Part shown: positions 11,806 through 21,538 of the stretch, one piece after another
Position numbering within the stretch: position 1 is the first letter of the stretch
How the letters are laid out: every line of letters begins with the position of its first letter
Assembly (NCBI GenBank): GCA_003971905.1
Contig: RSEE01000056.1
Location: 186,001 to 250,000, forward strand
Reading direction: 5' to 3'
DNA length: 64,000 nt
DNA from: Moniliella sp. 'wahieum'
Lineage: Eukaryota; Basidiomycota; Moniliellomycetes; Moniliellales; Moniliellaceae
Translations under genes and position numbers: made by a program
The notes under the pieces: generated by a model
The model's input: only the letters and a program-made list of their open reading frames with translations
Databases searched by the model: none
What the model was told of the DNA's origin: nothing

Positions 11806-11819
11806 TGACGCGTGACGCG
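11806..11819 (+). repeat. Heptamer array TGA-CGCG x2
   Basis: Two exact heptamers at 11806-11812 and 11813-11819, followed by a further TGA at 11820. Intergenic. The tetramer CGCG is self-complementary. Confidence 0.85.
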
Positions 11820-12543
11820 TGACACTGGCCGAAGGCCCAGGACCCGAGGACCGCAGTGGACAGCCTGGAGAGCTCCAATCGACCAGGCAGAGAAGAGAGG
11901 GTGAGCCTCCTCCTGTCTGTTGCCATTTTCTCCTGGGCGGCTTGATCACACTGGCATCCTCCAGCGTGACCAGTGACCGTCATTAGTGCGGTGCGTGATG
12001 ACAGCAATCCATCTATGTTTGTCGTTCGCACACTTAAAGGCTTGGGACAAAACGGTATTGCGCTTCGCTCGGCCGGCTCTTGATGAGAAGACCTGGAGTC
12101 TGGATAATTATCGAGAGTGATGCAATCGTACTGGTAGTGGCGGTCTAAACCAACCAACAACGCCTTACCGAGATGAACATCAAGCGCCATATATCAAGCC
12201 GCGAGTTGCCACCAGGGGCTAAGCTATGCGGAACAAGGAAAACAGGAGCGAGAAAACAACAAACGGAAGGGACGTTGGCCAAAGCACAGCCCACCGGTAT
12301 ATATTAGCTCAATAGCCTTTGCTCCTATAAATACTATGAGGTGACCGTGTCTCCGGTTGTCAAGCCCTTCATCAAACGTTCTACTCGTTTACACGAGAGT
12401 GCGTTGTTGAGCCTTCTACCTTTTCCTGCCTGCCTTTTCTTGTGTCATCGGGATCACCGGCCGGGGGGGGGTGCGGGCTAGCAGTTTGTATTGAGGTGGC
12501 CGATTTCCGCGGTGGGAAGATGGGGGGATTGGGGCGTAAAGGT

Positions 12544-12557
12544 TGAACGTTGAACGT
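12544..12557 (+). repeat. Heptamer array TGA-ACGT x2
   Basis: Two exact units at 12544-12550 and 12551-12557, then TGATGGG in the same phase. The tetramer ACGT is self-complementary. A related TGA-CATG-TGA element lies on the minus strand at 12605-12596. Confidence 0.8.
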
Positions 12558-13911
12558 TGATGGGATATAACGAGCTTAACGGCATCCGTTGCTTGTCACA
12601 TGTCACCTTTCCCCCACCTTTTGGCTTCAATTTCCCCCTGACTAGTGACTCCTACCCGGCTTCGTGCTATCTCGACTCCTAACCTAACTCTTTCATCCCT
12701 ATCTTCCCCTCGCCTTGATTCCCGGTGCTTCTCTCGGCCATAGACGGTAGTTTGTCGCCAGCCTGACTGCCTCTGGGCTATTGCAACACTTGCGCCCACT
12801 ACCAGGCTGAGAGATGGGTGAAATGATGATGATGCATCCTTGAGCTGATGCCGCCTGATGCACCTGATGGAGATCTCATCTCCAGTGCTGCCATACTACT
12901 ACTAGAATCAGTAAATAAGGCCTAATGACCCTCGAGGGGGATGCAATCGCATTAGTAGTAGTATAATGGCGGTGGTGAGAGCGGCAGTCAAGCTTCAATC
13001 CCGCCGAAGATACGTACAGGGACAGTAAATGCATTAGCTCCACCTAGACTGGCCGCGGAACAAGGAAAAACAGAAGTGGCTAAACAAGCTCATAGGCCTG
13101 TGAAGCAGGACTGTTGAAGAGACCATTTAGTCGCAAGCACACAGGAGCAAAATGCAACTCCGTGAGATGCATCAGCCATCAGCTGCATCAGTATCGAGTC
13201 AGCATCAGCATATTATGCCACACAAACTTCCTCATACGAACCCAACGTCGCTCTCGCGCTTGTATGGTTGCGGAAATACCGTCTCGGCATTCCAATACTC
13301 ATCGAGCATCACGGGCATTTTGGGTATAGATAGAATAGTAGCAGAAGCATTAAAACGTGAGAGAGGAGGCGATGAGGGCATGATTATGGCAGCCTCCACG
13401 TACTCAACCACATTGAAGCTCCACACACACCATTCCTCCTGAAGGGCCTGAGGCCTGGCCTGATGCACCTGATGGTGCTATATGGCAATATGAGGACGGC
13501 GAATTTGATGGAAGACGAAGATGAAGACACACAAAATCAAGGCAAAATGGGAGAGCATCGTGAACGGAAGGCACGGTGAATGTACATACAAGATCTGGGC
13601 GCACACAAAACAGCATACTACAGGAGAGTCTGTCCATGGTACAATTAGAATACGAGTGGGATATAGTAGATGCATTCCACACGAAATGTGCTACTCTATT
13701 AGTATAGTACGGCACTTCTCTGTATACCATACAACCTCAATATATAACGTTTGTCCCATTGTGAATCGCTGTAATATAGGGCCTCACGGGAGTCCGTAAT
13801 GTTTATAGGTTCTTGAGCCATATATAGATCCGTTTTTTAATCTTGAGCTAAACAATGCCTTATCCGAAGGAACGAGGTCAGGTTCCTTTTCTTCTCCCTA
13901 GATGCTGATCC

Positions 13912-14774
13912 CTACCCCGGATTCATACCACGGTTGGGATGATTCCAATGCACCGGGATCCGAAGAACGAGAGTGATAGCCGTGACGTAGGCTACCGGCA
14001 CGTTGGGTGCAACCGTGATGACATATCGTGGACGTACACCCACATCGCGCACGATCGTAGCGATACCCTGGATGGGCGTGGTGGTGGTCCGAAGAACCCA
14101 TCCGGCGTCGGTGCGATACAACCCCAAGTCTCCCCGAGGAGAAAGTAACCTTTGCTGTTCAGGGTCAATCGACATGACTTCCCGTCCCTTCATGTGGCCC
14201 ACAAAGCTGCCTTGAGTGCTAGGACGGAGGGCGAGGATCTGTTGTCCTGACAGGTCACAAATCCTGTCGGGCACGTACCCTGTTTCGTCACTTGGCCAGG
14301 TGTACTCCAAACGAAAGAGCGGGGACCTTTCCTTGCGTGTCTGCCGACAGGACGAACAACAGATATATCAGATTAGCAGAGTGGCCCAGAGCAAAAACCA
14401 AAGTGTTCCGGCCAAATCCGAAAGGATGGAAAGAAGACCAACCTCTACGACCGGATGGGAAGACCGAGTGAAACGCTTGGGCCCAACAACAAAGGAGGTC
14501 TTATGCTCATAAGAACAAAGTTCGGGGGGCTCCGAGTAGGCTGGGGGAATGTTATCGGGCGCATCTCCCAAAAGTCATCCTCCTTTGTAACCTTCTTCGT
14601 AGAAGCCGTCACTTGACTGGAAGCCAACGATCCCCGCGATTGGGATGGGACGAGGTGGCCGGTATTTGATGGTAGCACGGGTTGGGGCTCCTGAATTTGT
14701 TGCTGTTGCCAATTGCGTGGCAACTTGTTTGCTCTTTCACCATCATTGCGGTTACGGAAGAGTTTGGAAAGCAT
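13912..14774 (-). CDS. LURP-one-related / Tubby C-terminal-like protein
   Basis: The ATG at 14774 gives a basic, Gln-rich start (MLSKLFRNRNDGERANKLPRNW), then APDNIPPAYSEPPELCSYEHKTSFVVGPKRFTRSSHPVV. A probable intron follows (about 14450-14344, acceptor CGGCAG), then ERSPLFRLEYTWPSDETGYVPDRICDLSGQQILALRP. Further on come GRGDLGLYRTDAGWVLR-like strands and, near the end, RPRYVITVAPNVPVAYVTAITLVLRI, close to the LOR family pattern YVI-x-VAP-x-V-D-x-AL, ending in a basic tail. LOR proteins share the Tubby/scramblase beta-barrel and can bind membranes; their function in fungi is largely unknown. A frame change is needed near 14560. It is the only protein gene between 11.4 and 21.5 kb. The family call is moderate, because only part of the signature is present. 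Confidence 0.5.
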
Positions 14775-14893
14775 TGTGGCCGGGGAGAGGAGTTTCGACA
14801 CAAGGAAAGGGGATTGGAGAAATGGTTGGTGGTCAGGAAGGAAACCAGAGATGAAGAGAGGTGCTTGGCAGTTGGGTGGCAAGGAACGCAGAC

Positions 14894-14901
14894 TATATAT
14901 A
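14894..14901 (-). promoter_or_regulatory. TATA box upstream of the LURP-one-like gene
   Basis: TATATATA lies about 120 nt upstream of the minus-strand ATG at 14774, followed by a GA-rich stretch. The distance matches the TATA-like elements of other genes in this window. Confidence 0.5.
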
Positions 14902-17900
14902 GAGAGAGAAGCGCAAATAGTGCACACTGCTACCCTCGTACCAACCAAGTCTCAAAGCGCCACAGCCAGGTGTCAAGCATTTTCGTCATACGCGTGGTCA
15001 TTCATCTTTTCGTGGTGGTGTGGAGTCACAACGACTATTAGTCGCCCTGGATTTTGTGACATATACTATCCCGCAAGACAGAATAATACACTCAGGAACA
15101 GCTTAACAAAAGATGTATATTAGTCCTGTGCATTCGGAGATCCGTGTATGTACCCTCCTGCATGTGACATTGTTACCCCGCACATCTTGCTGTGCGTCGG
15201 CTATATCTATACCTCAACACTCTTTCCGTTCCAAAACATGCACTGGGCCCACAGTCTCGGAGGTACGAGACCAGGCGGTTGCAGTTTGCTTCAAGGAAAA
15301 GCCGATGACCGATTTGTCCGTGGGTATATAGGCAGTGGAATAAGACTACGATAGGGTTACTACAGAGGCTGCTACACCCAGCTGCTACCCTGCGGGGATG
15401 CTCCGTGCTTGAGAGAGGTGTAAGGCCTAAGGGGATCCGTGTGTGGCATACCGTTACTGACTTTCTGTGAGTGTGTTACGGAATTTATTAGATGCGTGCC
15501 CTTTCACATCACTATAACCGCCACCCTCAACATTGAGTTCAACGACGTGATTGCGTTTTCCGATGAGGCCCCGGTGCAGGCCAGTGAGGCCCGAGGGGTG
15601 AGAGGCGAGAGGCAGTGGCGCCTGAGGGCGCTGAGGGGTGTTGGTGTGAACACGGAGAATCATTCCCGCAGAAGCCATGATGCATGATTACCTTGCCATG
15701 ACTCATATGTAGACTCATCGAAAACTCATCGAAAACTCATCGATACAACGCGAACACCATCAGTGATCACATGCCACAGAACGCGAAAGTACAAGATGAG
15801 ACCGCGTACGGGGAGGAATAGCACTGTACTTTAATTAATTAAAGTGTTGGACGGATCTGCAGAAAGGGGTATCGCGCGAAGGATCCTTATTAGTAGTAGT
15901 TATTTTGATCCCACTCAGTATACTCGAAAGTAGAGTTCTTTGGCTTTCTGTAGCTTCTAACGACGACGATGCAGGTAAAATAAAGTACAGCGCTTGAGTC
16001 ATCTAGTCATACCAGTGTCATGCCTTGTCATATATACGGTAGTTGTTACGCGTTAGGGGGTGCTCTGCGGTTATCTCCGGACGCCGAGCCCCGCATGTCG
16101 TACTAGACATCTCAGCCGAAGACGCGTCAGTACTGAGTCCGATTAGACTAGCAAGAGAGAGCCAGTCGACACCTTATCCTTGCTGCGGATATCATCCCCA
16201 GCCCGCCATGGTCGCATACGGACTCTCATCGGTGCGGTGATGGTTTGTGCCCATCGCACTCAGCCTTGGCAGAACCCTTCCCGCCGCCCCCGACTGCGCA
16301 GCGTCAGCGCCTTTGAGAGCCCGGGCTGCGTATTGGGTTTTACCTCTCTGGAAAGTTCCTTACATTCTGTTTATACCTGTCATGAGGCCCTTGAAGCTTG
16401 GCGTTGAGGTCTGGCTCCTTTTTCTGTATATGGCTCCTTTTCTGTATATTATAAGCAGCCCTGTCTAAGGCTTCTAGCTGTGGTCCTTGTCGACCGTTGC
16501 CACATCTGCCCCTGTTCCAACCTTCCAATTCTTCTCTCGCCCTTCCACCCCCTACCACCCTTACGAATTTACGACTCACGCCGGTTCCACTGCAATCCGC
16601 GGTTACTCTCAGTAGCGCTTGCCTTTCGTTAGGACTCCTTCTGATTCCACCTATTACAGCGCGTCAAGTATTGTGGTAATGCCCCAGATAACCCACGTCA
16701 GTACCTCAGAGTTCTTGGACTGCTTCAACTGGTCTGACGACTTACCAATATACGCTGCTCCTATACATCGAAGGGTCTGGGCTGAGGCCGTGGCACGCAG
16801 GCAGCCACCGAACTAGAGAGTCTCTCTCCTCGCCTATCGGTTCGACCAGGTTCTGAGGCCGGACATGGCGCACGTGGCTCCGATTGGCCGTCGAAGGGTT
16901 TGTACCCCTAAACTACAGGGGTGAATCCCACCTCGGGACCCCCCATGACAGAAGCTTGCTGTCCAGCTCACAGAATTTTTTTGCCCTTCTTGCCTTTGCT
17001 CTCTCCCTCCGCCATTCCGAGAATGGAGTAGTACCTTTTGGGATTCACTCGCTCTCGTCCTTGCTGCTGCCATTGACGATTCGGACACGCACTTAGGTCT
17101 CTTTCATCACCTGAAGCTGTGTTAGCCATCTTCACCCCATACAGGACATTTTCCTTTTGCCCAGCTCTCTAAATGATGTTGCTCTACTATTAGCGCACAC
17201 ACGTGCCCTCATCATGGCTTTGTCCACGAAGCAGAGGTGCGACGTTTTGTCGAGGCCGACTAGAACACAGTGGAGAGTCCTGATCTCCTTTTCTTCCCGA
17301 GTGGCGTCCCTGCTACGGCAACTTCCGTGACCTCGGGTTCGGCATCATTGTGGTTCTACCCTCCTCTTCCTGTCCCGATCGTGTCCCATACTAAATGGCT
17401 CATCGAGTGTGTATATAACCGCCAATCCGCCAACCACGGACACTCACCCTTTACCTCGATGAAACCACACGTGTGCCTCTGCCCCCTCCGGCTGGCCCTA
17501 GGGACGAGCGCCACCTTCGGCCCAGCGGCCACTGTACAGCGCAGGGCTGTGCGGGACACGCCCATCCTTTTACTCCCAGCGTTCGACGCTACCGGGGCCG
17601 ACTTCGCCTGCGAACCAATAAGCCACAGCTTGCCCTCCGCCCCCCTGACTTGACGGCCGCTTGAGACAGTTCCGGGCGTGCAGAGGATGTGGTGCCTCCG
17701 CCTCTCCTCGGCATCGCGAGGAGGACGTACTTAGTTAGTCCACACTCTCCTCGCTTGTCGCCCCACGGAGAGGCAGTTTGCTCGCTTGCTGGAGTTGGGG
17801 GGTTTGTGGACCAAATTCATTGTTCGCTCATCACCCAGAGGAGTTCCCCTCAAGGGATGGAATGATGGGGGAACAAGGAGATTTGGAGTGACGCTGGGGT

Positions 17901-17970
17901 CCTCTGAGTCTACAAAAAGTCTGCATCGATTTTGAGCATCCCATGGCTTTTAATCAAGGAAGCCAAAAAA
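14902..17970. other. Gene-poor AT-richer region
   Basis: No recognisable gene. Open frames are short and unrelated to any family I know. Features seen: an 11-nt tandem (CTCATCGAAAA type) at about 15714-15745, a TGA-TGCA unit at 15678-15684, and repeated TATATA-like patches. The stretch could hold decayed mobile DNA, but no terminal repeats or transposase motifs can be shown. Confidence 0.45.
17965..17970 (-). terminator. Pol III T-run terminator of tRNA-Phe
   Basis: Six T residues on the minus strand directly follow the tRNA discriminator base, the usual RNA polymerase III stop signal. Confidence 0.75.
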
Positions 17971-18071
17971 TGTCGTGTCCCGGGATCGAACCGGGGACCT
18001 TGAGGAATCGTAAACGATCTGCTATTGAAGCTGACTTCAATCTCACGCTCTCCCATCTGAGCTAACCCGAC
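17971..18071 (-). tRNA. tRNA-Phe (GAA) with a 28-nt intron
   Basis: Read on the minus strand, the cloverleaf is complete. The acceptor GTCGGGT pairs with ACACGAC (one G:A mismatch at 5:68). The D arm is GCTC...GAGC, the anticodon loop is TTGAAG with GAA at 34-36, the variable loop is AGGTC, the T arm is CCCGG-TTCGATC-CCGGG, and the discriminator is A. Mature length is 73 nt. The intron sits after position 37, the standard place for nuclear pre-tRNA introns. Its CTTCAA pairs with TTGAAG of the anticodon loop, and a small ATCG-TTTA-CGAT hairpin follows. The A:C mismatch at 31:39 may be an error or a slight boundary shift. A T6 run directly downstream (complement of 17965-17970) is a Pol III terminator. 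Confidence 0.88.
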
Positions 18072-21000
18072 TTCAGTGAGCAGCTGCGCATTTACAGCAC
18101 ATGACACGCCGGGATGGATTAAAGGGTCCTTCGCTATCATTGCTTGAGAATGATTGGCAAGAATAATTTGAAGTGGGTTCTAACCTGACAGGAAACGGGA
18201 AATGGAGGAAAAGGGAGCAGGTGATTGGGCTGAAGCCGGAGAGCTGAGTGGGATCAAACCTAACGTGTGATGGAGATGGAGGAAAGGATGGATTGGATAC
18301 ATTATGGACGGACTGCTGGAGGTATATGTACCTCAGAAGGAAGAGGGGCACCGTCGAGAGGTGGACACAGAATTTTCCAATGATAGGAATCACGTCCTAG
18401 TGTCCCATACGGGCCTAGTGGTCCAAGGGGCCCCTAGCAGGGCGCATTAACAGTATGGGTTGTTGATACATAGTGTGTGGTGCATTCTTTTATGACATTG
18501 ACCCGTGGGCCATGGGGGGGCTCACCGTGGTGGTCCCCGAGGTGGGACCCCTTCCCCTGGTGTGGTTAGCGGTAAATTCAAACGTCCTTGGACGGCCAAT
18601 CGGTGCCACACGCACGGTATATGTCCGACTTCAGATCATATCTTCGCAGTCGAACCAAGAGCGAGTGAAGGATAGGGAGAAACGCTCTATAGTTTGAGTT
18701 TGTGTCTGCGTGCATAGGACTCACCTTATATATAAACCCTCAAGGACTGAGCAGGGTGTGTATAGGACGTCAAGCTCCCCCCCTGTTGAATGTGTCCATG
18801 CGATACTCCAGCATAAAGCTTTTGCTTCCTGACGTTCCGCACTGGCGGCCGTATCAGGCGGAAGAAACAGACAGAATCCTGAGGCCTGACTGAAGAACAA
18901 AGCGCTGCCTGTGAGGGTAGTAGTAATAACTTTTTTGGCAGCACAGTGTAACCGACGTAGAATCAGGGCGGGGTGAAAAGTCGAGAGCGAAGGAGGAGAA
19001 AACGTGTGTAAAGGATAATACCTGGCGAAAACTTGGAATGGAAGAGGTTAGTCGGCATGCAACAGGATGATCGCTGAGGACTGCGGCAGCAAGGCTTAGA
19101 CGGGCTGAATATATATACATTGAAGATGAGATCAAGACAGGTATAAAACAGGTTTTGGAGCTTTACAGAGAGGTAAATAAAAGGCGGATGAAACCAGCCA
19201 TATACTTTCAAGGGTGCTCACACGCTGTTGTGTGGCCACTAGGCGCATCGACTGAAAGGTTCTGACTGACCTGAGGGCGCAAAGGGTATAACAAGCACTT
19301 TTATTGAGAGGGGCTCGTGCGACCATATCTATACGGCCAACCGCGGAGAATATCGCAGCAGGGATCAGTATTTGCCCACTGACTTTCTCTCGCTAGTCTC
19401 AACCCTCTGTTTGGATGAGATGTACACGACATGCAGGGCTCTGAGTTCTGAGTTCTAGTACTCTTCGGTAACAGAGATCGCGTATAGAGGCAAGAGTGGA
19501 AGCCCTGATGTGGAAAAGTTGTTATATCATGACCACACAACAAAACACCGCTTTCGATCACACACACCGCACTCAGTACACAGTCTGAGTACTCTCTTCA
19601 GTGTACTCACCCCATATCCCGCCCGTTCCTGTGTTGTATAGTAAAACATGTACGCAATCCCGCAGATCTCTTCCCGATTGCCCGCAAGGCCATATGAAGC
19701 CGGCGGGATGAGCTCTCTCTCTTTTTCTACCACTCTTATATATTTTCACTGGAGGACCACACATCTCACCGAAGAATCCATATGGTCTTTCGTCTCTCAT
19801 TGATCTCTTTCTACTTACTGAAGTTGGGTTCCAGCATGGGCTGAACACTGCTGGGCCCAGTTCGGTATAATGCATCTCTTTCTTCCTCAAGATGGCATGG
19901 ACCTTTTGAGGCCCTTGAGGGGTAACCGGTTAATGCATACAATCAGGCCCTTAGGTGTTCTATACCCAATGCGCCACCGGGCGACAACTGAAATGTGAAA
20001 CCATAGCGAAGCTTGAAGCTTGAAGCTTGAAGCTTGAGCGCCTTGAGCGCTTGAAGCTTGAAGCTTGAAGCTTGATGCATGATGCATGCTGCGCCTTTTA
20101 ATGAAATTTGCTTGATAGGTGATCCGGTGATGCATGCGATGCATTCCCAGCACAAGCAACTGTGTTTTTGCGGCAGGAAACACCTTGCGGCATGTCTCTG
20201 GACGAAGAATCAATGACGTCGGTAAGAAGGGGAGGCAGCACACGGCCTGTGTACAGCATGGAGGGAATGATCGCCGGATACCAAGCCACCGGCCACGCAG
20301 CATAGCGCTTGCCATCCCCCGGCGCAGCAGAGGCAGCAGCCGTGCAGTCTACTGGGCAGCCGCCACCGGCACCAGCTGTGCCAGCCCATGCCGCTTTGCT
20401 CGGCAGGGCTGGAAAGGGCTGCGCGTCACTGTCACAGTCACTGCATCACAGCGCCATGGGTGGCGCGTCTGCTGCGCTGCTCGTCGCGGCACGTGTCAGG
20501 CATGACGCATGTGACGCACCTCGTTGCTGCCTCTTGGTGCCTGCCCCTCTGCCCCTTCTTTGTATGTTCTCAGATCTCAACGCCTCCAGTGGAGTAGTGC
20601 TCGTGATCAGCGCGATTGATCAGCAGCTACTGGCTCAGCTGCTGCTGCTGACCCAGTGCTGAACGCGCTGAACGCTGAACTGACCGATGATTCTGATCGG
20701 CAATTGAAACTCGCTCGCCGCTTTGAAGATGAAAGCACCACCACAGCAGTCGTCGGCACGGACAAGGCCATGGGTGAAACAGGCACGAAGGCAATTGTCA
20801 AGGACATATCCGGTGTTGGGCGCCAGCTAGTGGCCGGGGACCAGGGACCAGTGGCCAATCGCGCATTCGCAACCGCGGCGGCGTTCTCTCAGAATCTGGC
20901 TGTGGGTGTGGTGACGGTGAGGGGGTGACACCGGTGACGGAAAAACAGAGCGAACAGTCGGACATGGAAGCGAGACGTGCGGCATGTGGGCGCGTCAGGC

Positions 21001-21538
21001 GTCAGGGGCGTCAGGAAGCGCGTTTCCCATGTACGCAACGCCGTTCTATTCTTCAGATACTCCGCACGGACGAGGCGATGGCCGATGGCAGAGGGCGGAT
21101 GGTCGAGGGAGGGAGCAATGTGTTTGGGCAACTGCTGCCGCGTGTCTGTGGACGACAGGGTGTCTGTCTGGCACAGACACCCCAGTGCTGGCTGAAATCA
21201 TGCATCAGCGATCATGGCGTCGGACGGCTGGGCGCGGGCTGGCGACGCGCGTGGCGCGGCATGGGCGTGGGACGAGTGTCCACACGCCGGCTGCTGCTGC
21301 TGCTGCTGCCTGCTGTGTCTGTCTGCCGAGGGGCTTGCTGCTGGCCTGCTCTGGCTGCAGCTATGGGCGCCCATGCCCATCCCCCATCCATTCATCCATC
21401 CACCTCCTCCCCACCCCATTCCCTCCCCACCCTTCAGCTGGCCCTGAGCACCACCACCACCACCATCCGCAACCCCTCCTCATCCTCCTTACCATCCCCT
21501 CATCTCCCCTGCTCCCACCCTCCTTCTCCTGCGCCAAG
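18072..21538. other. Gene-poor region between tRNA-Phe and the Ste20-like kinase
   Basis: No supported gene. Open frames up to 283 codons (20925-21776) are composition-driven and share no family motif. The region contains the composite heptamer array at 20014-20086 and a CTG repeat at about 21290-21310. Short C/A-rich and C/T-rich blocks immediately precede the kinase ATG. Confidence 0.45.
20014..20086 (+). repeat. Composite array of ten TGA plus self-complementary tetramer units
   Basis: Units in order: TGA-AGCT at 20014, 20021 and 20028; TGA-GCGC at 20035 and 20044; TGA-AGCT at 20052, 20059 and 20066; TGA-TGCA at 20073 and 20080. Only a CT (20042-20043) and a T (20051) break the 7-nt phase. 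All ten tetramers are their own reverse complement although three different ones occur. The array is intergenic. A looser cluster of TGATAGG, TGATCCGG and TGATGCA follows at about 20113-20137. Confidence 0.92.

Larger units (their letters stand above)
11409..13911. other. Gene-poor region between the LEA_2-like and LURP-one-like genes
   Basis: No supported gene. It contains an 11-nt tandem (GGCTCTCCGAG type) around 11559-11590, TGA-N4 heptamers at 11806-11819, 12544-12557 and 12596-12605, a TATA-rich patch near 12298-12345, and two partly similar segments around 12105-12250 and 12930-13090 that share GATGCAATCG and a GCGGAACAAGGAAAA motif. AT content is higher than in the coding parts. Confidence 0.5.

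Noticed and set aside
14902-19900. Solo LTRs or retroelement remains around the tRNA
   Set aside because: AT-rich patches suggest old mobile DNA, but I found no matching terminal repeats, primer-binding site or polymerase motifs.
20014-20086. Heptamer array as a CRISPR array or as a cloning artefact with restriction sites
   Set aside because: There are no spacers and the units are 7 nt. The hexamers do equal common restriction sites, but they occur in many places with natural flanks.
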